Positions 33,181 to 44,484 of a stretch of 64,000 nucleotides of DNA are shown here, in pieces. Below the pieces are notes generated by a model. It did not search any database. It was given only the letters and a program-made list of their open reading frames with translations, and was not told the DNA's origin. The stretch covers positions 68,435,415-68,499,414 of the forward strand of contig NC_087062.1 of assembly GCF_963678635.1 (NCBI RefSeq). Reading direction: 5' to 3'. Origin of the DNA: Symsagittifera roscoffensis. Lineage: Eukaryota > Xenacoelomorpha > Acoela > Convolutidae. Every line of letters begins with the position of its first letter. Position 1 is the stretch's first letter. Position numbers and translations under genes: made by a program.

Positions 33181-33671
33181 CTAATCCCAATTTGAATTGT
33201 AGTCGTGACCAGGCAAAAATTTTTGTGAAGCCTTCAAAACTATTGTGTCATTGAAAAATAAAACAAACATTAACTTTTTTAAATTATCAACATTTTCAAA
33301 ACCGTTATGTCTCCTGTAACAATAAAAAATTTCATAATGCTTAATATTGATTGTTGCCATAAGCACTTTCGTTGAAAACGACTGTTGCGATTTTAATTCA
33401 CAGTTTTTACTTAAACCATAATTTGCTAAATAATGATATACAGCACCCGAAACATGACGCATATCAGTTTGAAGTTTCCGCTGCTGGAGTTAGTGCTGAG
33501 CATTGTCTTGTGTATTAGGATGATAGGGTGACGATATTGGGTTTTAGCGACTTCAGATTCGTATTCTGTCAGAACCACTGTAGCTAAGAACCTTCGGTAT
33601 CGGAAAATAATTCCCAGATCCAATGTCCAGTTGCCGCCTAATTCCACCACTTCTTTTGTACAACCTGCCAA
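33181..33671 (-). pseudogene. Unknown coding remnant, two frames on the minus strand
   Basis: Read on the minus strand, an acceptor-like TTAATTTGGCAG (about 33664-33675) opens a frame with GGNWTLDLGIIFRYRRFLAT and KTQYRHPIILIHKTM to a stop at about 33426. A second frame from about 33462 has FENVDNLKKLMFVLFFNDT and KASQKFLPGHDYNSNWD before TAG at 33181. Both look coding and probably belong to one gene split by a frameshift. No family is recognised. Two MITEs lie just upstream, inside what may have been an intron. Confidence 0.5.
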
Positions 33672-33935
33672 ATTAAAAGAAATTTATCGAAAATGTATTC
33701 ACCAATAATTACATTCCCTAAACCCAAAACTGGCCCGATTTTTTCACAAATTTTTCATCTCATGTTTACAAGCTCACTTTTATCTCAACATTTTTGGCTC
33801 TTTTTTGTTTACCGTACTTTCAGACGAAATCAGCATGCTTTTCACCCACTAAAACACATGGTATGAAAAGGCATCTTTGCTAACAAAACCTAGCAAACAA
33901 GAGCGGACGGAGTAAAAACGAATGATGGTGCGATT

Positions 33936-34202
33936 CAGGCGCGGATCTAGGAATTTCTCGAGGAGGGGGGGGGCGGATTTTCAAAAAAATGTTTAAAATT
34001 TTGTCGACCTTTTTTTAGGTCAACCAAATTGAGTTTCTGAGCTCTCCCCATATCCTCAACCATTATAAAGTCCCTAATTTGCAAAAATTTTAAGGTCAGT
34101 CATCCAAAAGTGGATAGTACAAAGGGGGACCCTTTGGGTCGGCAGGGGGTCGAATCCATGGGGAGGGGGGGGGGGGCGTCTGTTTCTTTAAATTCGCTAC
34201 TG
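33936..34202. mobile_element. hAT-type MITE with 8-bp duplication GTGCGATT
   Basis: GTGCGATT at 33928-33935 and 34203-34210 flank an element starting CAGGCGCGGATCTAG and ending with the inverse of CAGTAGCGAATTT. 8-bp duplications and CAG-starting TIRs are typical of hAT elements. It contains two G runs. It is a short relative of 60574-60953. Confidence 0.85.
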
Positions 34203-34271
34203 GTGCGATTTATGGTTGGATGCAAATGGACGTAATAATAAACTGGACGTAGCAACTTCGACATATACGTC

Positions 34272-34424
34272 CTGGGCGGATCTAGGATTTTCTCGAAGGG
34301 GAGTATTTTCAAAAAATGTTCAAAATTAAACTTTTTGTCAAGCTTTTTGAATTTGTTTAGATATCTCGACCATATTCATTTCCGAGCCCCCCCTCCCCCC
34401 GAGAAAATCATGGATCTGCCCCTG
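34272..34424. mobile_element. Short MITE of the same family
   Basis: Starts CTGGGCGGATCTAGGATTTT and ends with the inverse (CGAGAAAATCATGGATCTGCCCCTG, whose reverse complement repeats the start). No clear flanking duplication. Probably an internally deleted copy. Confidence 0.7.
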
Positions 34425-34739
34425 CCTGTGACAAATCGTCTTCTGCGTCAAATTAGAGAAATGAAAAGGCTCGAACATATTGGGTCAAAAATAATTGGAG
34501 CAATAAAGCTATTTCAGAATTTTATGCGCTTTGAGCTTGTTAAAAAGAGTAGAACACCTTCTTTAAAAAGCGCAAAACACCTATACTTCAGAAAAAATTT
34601 CAGTAATCTGCGGGAAAACGTGACTTCTCCTCAAATCCCACCCAATTTTCATGGACAATTTTGAGCCATATGAGCAAAAATTTTCCGCTCAACGCTATCC
34701 GCGAAGTGGGCGGAAAAAGCAATAAGTTATGCAATACAT

Positions 34740-35002
34740 TTTTTTTTGATGTGGTCGTCTTTCGCTCATTGAGATCCACACATAGATACGTTTGAGGAGA
34801 GTGATGAGCGGAAACTCAACTGGATCAGATTCGCAGAATACTGCTTTAAAATGATTCCGGGGACTATTCTCATGGCAAAAAACTGCGCCACAACTCTCAG
34901 CCAATTATCGTCGTATAATCTGTCACAAACTGACTCATTTACCCTTTCCATGCTTATTTCTTCCAAGTTTTTGAATTTTAAAATAGATTGCTGACAGAAC
35001 AT
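34740..35002 (-). other. Weak minus-strand coding candidate
   Basis: On the minus strand a frame reads MERVNESVCDRLYDDNWLRV followed by hydrophobic sequence, and another frame continues FCESDPVEFPLITLLKRIYV. It may be an exon of the same gene as 33181-33671. Evidence is composition only. Confidence 0.25.
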
Positions 35003-35100
35003 TCAGTCATTCAGTCCTTCTGGAATGGGGGTTCCCCGATTGATTCCGTCTTTTCAACGTATTGTATGATGGCGGGTGAGAGGGAATAAGATTAACTTAC

Positions 35101-35192
35101 GATGCACAGGCACTCCACTTTTTGTACCTCCTGATGCAACTGCACATGGCGGAGCTCATGTTCGAAGTGCACTGATCAGTCCCCAGACTCAT
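35101..35192 (-). other. Candidate minus-strand exon with strong splice signals
   Basis: On the minus strand TTGTTTTAG ends at 35193 and GTAAGTTAAT begins at 35100, both close to nematode consensus, bounding 92 bp. One frame reads HFEHELRHVQLHQEVQKVEC but has a stop five codons in. Another is open from ATG. A following acceptor (CCCATTCCAG, about 35024) would give a 76-bp intron. Confidence 0.35.
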
Positions 35193-35485
35193 CTAAAACA
35201 ACATAGAAAGACATCATGCTCAAAACGTTAAAATTGAAATCAAAGTACGCTCAAATTTTAAAAAAAGTCTTAAAGTTACATTAAACACCGGTCCCAAATT
35301 CGCAAATTATCAATAAATAGCTAAAACTAAAATAATTGGCCGTTTTTAGGTCTAAGATTTCCTCTATTTGTATACTTTTACCGAAAATTTATTTAATCAA
35401 CAATGAATATCAAGTCAATTGTTAAGAACATCGAGCAGTCTCTAATTTTTTTCTTACACAAGTACATGTGAAGAAATCAATGAGA
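35193..35485. other. No feature seen
   Basis: AT-rich, without coding frames or repeats that I could match. Confidence 0.4.
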
Positions 35486-35830
35486 GCCAGTAGGGGCAGG
35501 TTTAGAGTTTTGTCGATTTTTGTTCTCTTGAAAATTTGATTCTCAAGAGTTTTGTTCTCTTGAAAATTTTGTCGATTTTTTTCAAGCGACCAAATTTATT
35601 TTTCGAGCACTCCCAGAACACTATGAACACTATTAAGACCATTTTTTGACCAAAATTTCTGTACCGCAGGCATAGTTTTGAAAATCGAGGCCAAAAAAAG
35701 GCATTTATATGCACTTTTTCAAAATTTTTGACCAAAAACTTCAAAAGTAGTATATCAAAGAATTATCTAATAGAAAAATTTGAAGGGTTTTGGGTCAAAA
35801 AAAAATGCCAGGGCGGTTTGTTGGTGAGTA
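35486..35830. repeat. Diverged relative of the hAT MITE family
   Basis: GGGGCAGGTTTAG start, then GTCGATTTTT, ACCGCAGGCATAGTTTTGAA and GGCCAAAAAAAGGC blocks match the middle of 59916-60248 and 60574-60953. Ends are eroded. It also contains a small duplication (TTTTGTTCTCTTGAAAATTT twice). Confidence 0.55.
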
Positions 35831-35945
35831 AGTCACATCTCTGAGGTGGAGAAGGGGCAAAATTATCAAAACAGAAGTGATTTGCTAGTTGTTATAAAAT
35901 AAAAAAAGGCCCGAGGAGAAGTTTTTTGTCGCAAGCTCTATCATC

Positions 35946-36000
35946 AGAGACGGATCTAGGTTTTTCTCGGGGGGGGGGGGGGGGGGGGAGGGAGGATTGT
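35946..36000. repeat. MITE end with long G run
   Basis: CAGAGACGGATCTAGG followed by about 20 G. This is the 5' end of the same hAT MITE family, truncated after the homopolymer. Confidence 0.6.
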
Positions 36001-36046
36001 ATTATCATGTTTATCATCATGACTCAAAGCTAAAAGGACTTAAAAA

Positions 36047-36078
36047 GCGCCATTAGATACTAATTAATCTAATGGCGC
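36047..36078. repeat. Perfect 12-bp inverted repeat
   Basis: GCGCCATTAGAT and its exact complement ATCTAATGGCGC are separated by 8 bp (ACTAATTA). It could form a stable hairpin in DNA or RNA. Confidence 0.85.
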
Positions 36079-36360
36079 CTAAGGCGTCTTTGAGTCATTT
36101 AAGGATCAACCAACCACAATTTGTGTCACAAAATAGTACCAAAAGGTGACTACTTTTGATAAGCAGCAGACGAATTGGCAGCATCGGGGTCAATCCTGGA
36201 ATCTTCGGATACGCTGGCGTTTCTGATTTCACTTGCATTACTAGGATTAGAACCTTCTCATTTAACTTATAATAATTTCAATACGCACTACATTATCACG
36301 CTCTCATAAATTTTCTATTGAATTGAGGGCAAACTAAATGAGTCATTTTTTCTAAAGTAT

Positions 36361-37320
36361 TTGAGCTCGGGGTGGTTTTTTTCTTCAGACAAAATTCGAC
36401 TTTTTAATTAGTCATTTTTGACCGGTTTTTTATATTTTTCAAAAAGTATTGTTGTCCTAAGCTTGAATGTAACAAGATATTTCGCTTGTGATCATTTTGT
36501 ATAAAGTCACGGGGGCTTAAAGATTGCCATTTTGGCCAAGTTGGGTCACTTAACTTGCGATATATTTTGCGCTATTAACGCGCAAGCGAATATTTAGTCC
36601 GTCTTATAAATCGTTCCAAATTGGTTGAAGGAGCTTATTTGCCATAATTGATTTGTTACTAAGAGCAAAATCTATCACGATCACGTTGAACTCTATATGG
36701 AGCGTGCGGCGATGATTTTCATAAAAAATCTCAAACTAAAATTTTTTTCCATCACATTTAGTTTTTCATGTGTTACCTTTCACCTAACTTAGATATCTTT
36801 TAGCCTATCGTCTTTTAATCTTCTAGTCTTAGCTTTAAAGTTTGCTAGTAATTTTAGTAGAGAACGCGTACTTTTACATAGTCATAAACTAGTCTAAGTT
36901 TGAGTATACCTTTTTTGGTTTTCAAAATAAAATTCGCACCCGGATTAATATCTCTTTTTTACACCCCCACGCGCCATAAAAATTACAAAGTGATAGATTT
37001 CGCTACAAGTAACGAAATAATTATGGCAAATAAGCTTCCTTCAACCAATTTGGAACGATTTCTAAGATAGATTAAATCTCAGCTTATGCGTTAATAGCGC
37101 GACATATATCGGGCGTTAATTATAGCAAAATGGCCAAAATGGCAACTTTCAATTCCCCATAGAGTTACAAAAAACGATTACGGTTAAAATGTCTTTTGAA
37201 ATTTAAGCTCATTGAATGATTTTTAAAAATTCTTTCGAAAATTGCTAGTGAAAAAGCCGAAGTTTGTCTGAAGAAAAAAAAACCACCCGGAGCACACATA
37301 TTCGGTTACTTTTGTTACGA
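36361..37320. repeat. Fold-back pair of R1 family repeats
   Basis: The arm 36361-36720 (GGGGTGGTTTTTTT...CAGACAAA, later TTGCCATTTTGGCCAA and GCTATTAACGCG) pairs with 36980-37320 in inverted orientation (TTTGTCTGAAGAAAAAAAAACC and so on). About 260 bp of loop separates them. Confidence 0.7.
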
Positions 37321-38430
37321 ATGTTCGAACAACAAAACAAGTAAGTTACTGATGAAACTGTTAAGAACATCAAGCCGTAAAAGCATTTCCCAGTTCATAT
37401 AATCACATAGAAGGAAATCCAACATGGGCCAGCAAGGATTGGACGCAGTGCTTTGCACCATCACATGCTCGACAGACCTCTCTGTTAAAATTTTGCTAAA
37501 TCACTTTTTTCTTGAACTACTTTCAAAAAAGCGTTGGATAGATACAATATTGAATGAAATGCATTCTGATTCTGGATTTTGCTGGTTTTTCTAAAGAAAA
37601 ACTATCAGATAAATGAAAATTATGGTCAAATAGCGCACTTTTCAAAATGAGGATTACATAGGAGTTGGCTCCTATTAGTGCTCGCATAAAAAAAATTAGT
37701 TTTCTGTATATTTTTCCAGAAAAATGCTGTTTTTTAGTATTTCTCATTTTATGTTACTTTTTGAACTTTCGATGATTAAACCTGAAGCGTCAAAAGTTAG
37801 CGTCAAAAGTTATTGCAGTGTTGGGTTAACTTTTTTGATTGAAACTTAGACCACTTGCAATAGAGAGAATTATTTTTTTTCATGTAAAAACTTATAATTG
37901 GTCGTGGAACTATTTCTAACCGTTTTTGCCTAGTTTGACAAAAAAAAGTAACCACACACTTCTGATGCAGTTTACCATACAATCCTCATATCCAAAGGTT
38001 TGTATCAAATTTCAATGACTTGCATTTTTTTCATTCATGATATTGTATGGCAAGCGTTTTAGCGAAGGAAGTTGTGCAAATAGCAACTATGCATAAAACA
38101 CAAAGGACACGTTTTTGGTTTCTTACTTTTAGTTCTGAAAATAATTGCTTTAAGATATTTTCATTCACCGCGGGAGACCTTAGGTTACAAAAACTTTGAG
38201 GGATCTCATAGAACTTATATTTTGCGGAAAGCGGGTGTCTTAAGCTCACTCAAACAGTAACAGAAATTTTTCTTGAGTACATATTTTTGGTTATTTTTAA
38301 AAATAAAATTCTCCTAACTAAGCCTTTTGTTTCTGAGTTGTTTCTGAGCATGCTTTTAATAAAGAACAACTTAAAATACAACAAAAGTATAGCTTAAGAT
38401 ACAACGCTTAAGATACGACGAAAGTGTAGC
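37321..38430. other. AT-rich stretch with no gene seen
   Basis: Only short frames. A 14-bp direct repeat (GCGTCAAAAGTTA twice) occurs at about 37788-37815. Confidence 0.4.
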
Positions 38431-40575
38431 ATTACAAGCTACCCAATAGAAGGTGGGAGGAAAATAAACAAGTCAAAAAACAACTTGAAAAAACAATGTT
38501 TTTTTTGGATAAACGAATAACTTCAATTTCCAAAAAAAACTGACGAGAGACTAGGCCACTAGCTTCACACAAGCTTTTTTCTTTTTCCGAGCATTCATTA
38601 GGCCGGTAACACATGGTTAGACGCCCGCTAAGACAAAAATAAAAAAGCCAAAAGAAATTGTTGTCATGAAGAAATTTTGAGCGATTAAAGTAATTGATTT
38701 TTTAATTTTTAAACTTCAACTGACCATATTCATTTGAAACAATCATAACAATGTTTGCCGTTAAGCTGATGCAAAATGGTTTTTTTAACCAATAAAACAA
38801 GCCAAATCATAATGACAAAAAATTTCAAGTAAAGTTTCCAAGCAAATAAACTACAAAAAAAAAGGAAAAATACCAGTCTGGTTGAGTAGAATTACAAAAC
38901 TATATGAAAAAAAACCACGGCACTTGAGACTACAAGGAAAACCACTTGCAGCACAAAAAAAATTTGTCCGTGATATAGCAATTAAGCCTACAAAAGATAG
39001 GACAACAAACTATCTACAGACTACTCAATTTTTCTAGGAAAAAACATCAACTTCAGACACTAAAAAAAAACAAGATCTGGCGGAGAATCGAACTCCAGAC
39101 TACAGGCCTGTAAAATGCTAAGGTTCGTTCATAAAGCAGCATCAAATTTGCTTAGAAAAAAGTTGTTTACAGAAATAAAATTCTAGTTCCCGATTACACG
39201 ACACTTGCTCTCGCAAACATAATAAAACATAGTCAACTGACATTTGGAAAAATGTTATGAACGCAAGGAAAGAAAAAAACACTGATTTGTATTTCAAACA
39301 AATTCAACTTTCAAATTTTAAAGAAAAAACTAAGCCCTTAAATCTCTTATAAGATCATTTTGAAGAACATCTTTCAAAACATTTTTTGATTGGTGTTCGT
39401 TTATATAAAACTAGCCGAAATTGAGAAAACTGGATCAAAAAGTAAGTTTTTAATTTCGCTACGAAAACTAAATATTAAAACCCAATTTCGAAACAAGAAG
39501 TTGATCACTTATTTTTTGCTGGTCGATACTGGAGTTTGTCTTCCATTTAACAATGGAAACGAACTGAACTTGAGCAAAAAATAAACTTAAGCCGCAAAAA
39601 AGCTTAATATAGCGCGAACAAATTTAGAATATTTTCCAAAAAAAACATTAAAAAATCGCCAAGATGTTTCTAAGAGTCTACACTACGTTCATTGTTTTTA
39701 TTAAGAAATCCAAAAGCAAGCAGATATGGATGCCGACACTTGAGCGATATCGCTGAGGACCTTCGCTATTTATGGAAAAATTATTTTAAGAGCATCTGCC
39801 TGAACATGATCGAAAAAGCTTGGTTTTGGTAAAAGCGATAAATAATTTGGCAAGAAACGGTCGAATTACACTAGATTACTCCCAGCGGTTGCAAAACAAC
39901 ACAGAGGCAAAGCACCACTTGCAATACAACAAAAATATTTAAATAATAAAAAGAAAGAAAATGAAAAAAGTTCAAAAATAGTCCACCAAAATATGAATTT
40001 TTCTATCTCTCGACAGAATGTAACTCTAGGCAAACATTGCCAGACATGTGAATAATAAAATTAGCAACGGAACAAAACGTGTAAAGAGGAAACAACGCCG
40101 ACAGCGTTTTAACAGACAAAAATTGTTCCGAAAAAGAACGGATTTTTCAACAAATCTTTAAATCTTCAATGAAGAACACTTGCACTTGCAGTAATCAGAA
40201 TTTTATTTTAAAATGTTCAAGACCCTCCGGAAACTAAAATGAACAACACTTGCACTTGAAACTACATTGAAAAATGCTAACAGGATAAGCAAAACATCTG
40301 ATGTGGCAACTAAGCCGGCAAAAATTGACCAAACAAATGAAAATCCGACAATTCATTTTATACTGAGTGTTTTTTAACTGCTTAGATACTGAAAGAACCA
40401 GGACGGGGGAATTGACCTGAAAGATGATAAGATTCAATCACCAAGAACAAAGAAGAGCGGGATAAAGAAGAGAAAAATCTTAGAGAGTATTTAAAGAACA
40501 ACTGACTTACGGGAAAAAAAGTCTAGCTCCCAATTACAAGACACTTGCTCTCGCAAGTGTAAACAAAAATTTCAA
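38431..40575. repeat. Region of R3 (tRNA-derived) repeat fragments
   Basis: The phrases AACACTTGCACTTG, AGCACCACTTGCAATACAAC, GCAACTAAGCCGGCAAAA and TCTAGCTCCCAATTACAAGA recur here and at 47.2-47.7 and 54.8-55.1 kb. tRNA-like B boxes lie at 39083-39097 and 47485-47546. The order varies, so the family is old and fragmented. A coding-like scrap (KSLVLVKAINNLARNGRITL, about 39800-39875) is present but isolated. Confidence 0.5.
39074..39150 (-). repeat. tRNA-derived repeat (B box)
   Basis: The reverse complement has GGAGTTCGATTCTCC, a T-arm with a 4-bp stem and the pol III B-box core GTTCGA, preceded by a tRNA-like anticodon-arm sequence. No intact cloverleaf is seen. Confidence 0.5.
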
Positions 40576-40585
40576 AAACGCGAAT

Positions 40586-40786
40586 GTGATCTTTGACAAC
40601 CCAATAAATGATACAGGGGCTATCAGGGACATAAACACCAGTAATGCCTGTCTCACGTGTAAATATATTAAGTACATTATCGACCTGCTTTACTTTTCAT
40701 GCTACCGAAACTCAGAATGCAGTTCATTGAACATGCCAGAAGACACATTCAAAAACACAAGCACAAGACATAAAACGACTGCCTAA
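40586..40786 (+). other. Candidate 66-codon Cys-containing frame
   Basis: Open from GTG 40586 to TAA 40784-40786. It reads NPINDTGAIRDINTSNACLT, then a CLTC pair, then CYRNSEC, with the amino acid balance of a real protein. There is no clear start codon or splice site. It could be an exon or a relic. Function unknown. Confidence 0.3.
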
Positions 40787-40888
40787 AACAGTGGCTTAGC
40801 ATGTCACAAGATGAGGAGTTGAATTTCGGCGCCACATGTGCTAATTTTGAGGGGGCGAGGGGGCGAATCAGATATCTTTTTAATGTTA

Positions 40889-40928
40889 AAAATCTTGGCT
40901 TTATGCATAAAATCTTGGCTTTATGCAT
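40889..40928 (+). repeat. 20-bp exact tandem duplication
   Basis: AAAATCTTGGCTTTATGCAT occurs twice, head to tail. Confidence 0.95.
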
Positions 40929-41224
40929 TACTGGTGTTCTCACTAATTCAGATTCAGGCAAATTAAAATAGACCAATTGGAATAAAATCTTCATAAACAC
41001 AGTTATACTAACAAAATGAACATGATTTTCGATTTTCTTAAATTGATTGGGTTGACAGTATACAATAAAAAAAATGAGACTTACATTTTTTTGGAACTTC
41101 AGCAAGTACAGAATAGTGCAATGTTGTTGTTTGCAAAAATCGAAAAAATAATAATAACTCCAGAAAGTGGTCATTATGGCTCCTTCTAATCAAACATGAA
41201 CCATATAAAATATACATTAAGATA

Positions 41225-42020
41225 TGCGTTGCTTCTTGGGAAAACGTTTCAATCGCGAACGAAAACTTAATGTAGAAGAACCTTCCTTTGAGGGGTCTAC
41301 TTAACAATTGCCCTCCCTTTGGTGCCTACGTAAGAATTGCCACCCCTATTATTAAAAGCAGTGAATTAGCGCTAGAGCTTTGTATTGCGACTTCTAATTT
41401 TGTTGCAATCTGATTGAACGAAAATGCGTTATATTAACCTGCTTAACAATTGCCCCTCCCCCTTTCTTAAAGGGGGGGGGGGGGGTGGTGAGGGTTAAGT
41501 AGATCCCCTTTAAGTCTCATACAAAATTGTAAAACAAAAGATTTTTTTCTAGAATGGTTGTTCTGTGCTGAGAAAAAGGACTTCAGTTTCCAATTTAGTT
41601 CATTTTTCAGGATAAATCAAATCAGCAATGTAATTTTACAGCTTCGCTCCAACCTACGACAATTTTTGCGCCAAAGGTCCCCTAGAACATTCCAGGGTTT
41701 GATAGGACAGATTCTAGGCAAGGACGACCTTTTGAGTGCTGAAGCCGTAAATTTTACCCTCCCCTAAATCGTTCCTTTCTTTTCATAAAAATTGATTTTG
41801 GTTCAATTTTGCTTGCAATAGATCCTGATACACGAAATTTCTTCAAAGATAGGAGATAACAAAAAAAACTAGCCTCCCTTATAATCTCATCTTTTCAGAT
41901 TTTTCTATATAAACTAGAGACAAGAATTGAAATTGAATACCGGTTAAAAGCAACTGAATTATAGTTGTGAGAAAAATGAGGGGTCTTTTAACGATTTTGA
42001 TTCCTCTTATGTAGACCATT
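41225..42020 (+). repeat. Paralogous block, copy 1
   Basis: Matches 44485-45075 along its length (GGACGACCTTTTGAGTGCTG, CTGAAGCC/CGGG, ACCCTCCCCTAAA, TTTCTATATAAA and AATACCGGT blocks), roughly two-thirds to three-quarters alike. Copy 1 additionally contains the fold-back at 41289-41515. The TATATAA sequence is conserved in both, which might mark an old promoter. Confidence 0.75.
41289..41515. mobile_element. Small fold-back element with TIR GGGGTCTACTTAAC
   Basis: GAGGGGTCTACTTAACAATT at the left and GTTAAGTAGATCCCC at the right are inverted copies. Internal TTAACAATTGCCC repeats and a G14 run are present. It is missing from the paralogous block at 44.5 kb, consistent with insertion after the block duplicated. 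Confidence 0.6.
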
Positions 42021-42540
42021 GAAGCAAGAGCGTAATATACATTCTTATGGTTTGTGAAAATGAAAATTTTTTTTGACAACCAAAATATGTAGTTTTTACT
42101 TGAAAAAATACTGTTTAAAGAAATATATTTTTTAATCCTCATGAGCAATCGTTCGGAGGTTAAAACCTATTTAACACTTTTTTAGCTTTCATATGAGGCG
42201 CTCACTTTGATTTGATTTATACATGATACATCACTCGGCTCACTTTGATACATGACTCGGTATTCTTTGTTCATTTCTTTTCGGACTAAAAAAAAAATCA
42301 AAAATGAGCCAATTTGGTTCTTATAACTTTTGAATACTTATTTAAAATTTCCTTATGAAGCGTTTTTGTTATCCGGACTAAAGTTGAAAGAGAAATTTTG
42401 CTCATTCGATGGCTCAACCCCGGGATCTTCGTGTGTCCCTTGTGATGCGCACACAACTATATTAACCTGAGACTACTCAATTGTATCTAAATTGCTCGTT
42501 TTATACTTTGATGCTGAAGGAGTCACGAGAAATTATTGTT
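42021..42540. other. No gene seen
   Basis: AT-rich, with a short direct repeat around 42222-42260 (CTCGGCTCACTTTGATACAT-like). It lies between the paralogous block and R1 repeats. Confidence 0.4.
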
Positions 42541-42777
42541 CCGACTTTGGTAACGAAAGTAACGGAATATTTGTGCTCGGGTGGTTTTTTTTATTTCAGA
42601 CAAATTTCGAATTTTTAAATAGCCATTTTTGACGGAAATTTTAAACATCATTCGAAAAGTATTGCTGTCCTGAGCTTAAATTTGAAAAAATCTTTCAACT
42701 GTGCTGGATTTTTGTAAAGTTATGGGGTTTTAAAATTTGCCATTTTGGCCAATTTGGGACAATTAACGCGCGATATA
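42541..42777 (+). repeat. R1 family repeat (5' part)
   Basis: Begins with the hairpin TTCCGACTTTGGTAACGAAA and CGGAATATTTGTGCTCGGGT, then a T run and CAGACAAATTTCG. It ends with GGGACAATTAACGCGCGATA. It is interrupted by the MITE at 42778 and resumes at 43410. Confidence 0.7.
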
Positions 42778-43409
42778 CAGTGCTGATTTAATTAACCGGA
42801 CAAAACGCGTTAAATTTGAAATTTAAAACGCATTTTTCTCAAATTGGGTTGAGTTTAGGTGAAAATTTATGACGACAAAACTTGCTTAGAATTTTAGCAG
42901 AATTAATATGGTGTAATTTAATTTGCAAAATTCGGGTCCGAAACTTTACCCCAAAAAATAGGTCATTTTGGCTTTTTTTAGTTAATCAAGAATTACGCTA
43001 AAAATATCCAGTCGATCACAGACATAAATATATCAAAAGGAGCCTCTTACATAGCCCAACAAACTTTAAAAAGGGTATAATCTATCAAACAAAAATAAAT
43101 TAATTTATACAATATTTTGGAGATTATGCCCTTCTTAAAGTTTGTTGGGCTATGTAAGAGGCTCCCTTTGATATAATTATGTCTGTGATCGACTGGATAT
43201 TTTTAGCGTAATTTTTGATTAATTAAAAGAAGCCAAAAGGACCCGAATTTCGCAAAACAAATTACACCATATTAATTCTGCAGTTTTTAAGCAAATTTCT
43301 AAGCAAGTTTTGTCTTCATAAGTTTCCACCTAAACTCAACCCAATTTGAGAAAAACACGTTTTAAATTTCAAGTTTAACGCGTTTTGTCCGGTTAATTTA
43401 AATCAGCAC
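42778..43409. mobile_element. Fold-back MITE with ~300-bp arms
   Basis: The left arm 42778-43085 starts CAGTGCTGATTTAATTAACC and the right arm 43126-43409 is its near-exact reverse complement. The central loop is about 40 bp. CAGTGCTG-type ends and a preceding TA fit Tc1/mariner-type elements, but the right junction (CAGCACATG) lacks a clean TA. Confidence 0.75.
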
Positions 43410-43745
43410 ATGGGGGTTTAAACTTTGCCATTTGGGCAAATTTAAGACAATTAACTCGCGATATATTTCGCGCTATTAACGCTTAAGCGGAGAGTTAATC
43501 CATATCAGAAATTGCCCCAAATAGGTTCAAAGAAGCTTATTTGCCATAATTGATTTGTTAACAGGAGCGAAATCTATCACTTTGTACTTTATATGGCGTG
43601 TTGGGTGATGATTTTCACAAAAAACCGCAAATTAAAAAAAAATTCAATTTTCTATTAGAATTAATTTTTTCAAGTTATTACTGCTCTATAGACTTCAAAA
43701 GGTAGTCGGAACATTCAAGGCTTCGCCCTGATACGAGCAGTCTTG
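43410..43745 (+). repeat. R1 family repeat (continuation, 3' part)
   Basis: Resumes with ATGGGGGTTTAAACTTTGCC, repeating 65 bp already present left of the MITE. It ends with the hairpin-bearing terminus GTCGGAACATTCAAGGCTTC and ATACGAGCAGTCTTGTT. Confidence 0.7.
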
Positions 43746-43789
43746 TTACACTAAAAAAATGAATTGAATGGAGGCAAGATAATTCGCTT

Positions 43790-44213
43790 ATTGTTCCGAC
43801 TTTCGAAGAAAGTGAAGAAAGTATATGCCTGGGGTGGTTTTTTTTAATATTCAGACAGATTTTACAAAAGTTGACAGCGTATTGGTATTGATCTTTGGAT
43901 TGCCAAGCCATGAGTAATTTTGCGCCAGGTTAAAATGTGGAGGGCTTGTTGCTCGAATTATAAACATTCTAATAGTTTCAATACGCAAATAATTTTTAGC
44001 GGACAAATTATTCGAACTCACAATCGGTTCAAGTTGAATTGAGGCAAAGCTAAATGGTCTAATTAATTCCATGCACTATTCAAATATTATCAATTCAAAT
44101 TTGATAAATATGAGCCTAAAATTTGTAGTTTGTCAATATTTCAATAAGCAAAAACTATTCATGGCCCATTAACATTCAGGATTTTACCTGGATACGAACA
44201 GTCTTGTTACTTC
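43790..44213 (+). repeat. R1 family repeat, second subfamily
   Basis: Same hairpin start (TTCCGACTTTCGAAGAAAGT) and same end (GATACGAACAGTCTTGTT), but a different middle shared with 57640-58065 (GACAGCGTATTGGTATTGAT, CGAACTCACAATCGGTTCA). Confidence 0.7.
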
Positions 44214-44484
44214 TATAATCACGACTCAAACATTAATGCTAAATTTTTAGTTTTATCAGCCCAACATTCGTAGTTCGTCAGTTTCGCTTAGACCAATTAA
44301 AACTCAATCAAAAAGTTCAAGGCATTGCTTTGATACAAGCAGTCTCTTTGTTAATTAAATTAATACTTTCACCCCAAATGCAACACGTCGGAACTGTCTC
44401 CAAAACCATTTCGAACAGTTAAATACATATAACTAGGAGATTGATTGCAAAGTGATTAAGGCAATTTTTTGATTTTCCTTAAAG

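Noticed and set aside
34335-34664. 109-codon plus-strand frame
   Set aside because: It starts inside a MITE, and the Pro run comes from the C homopolymer.
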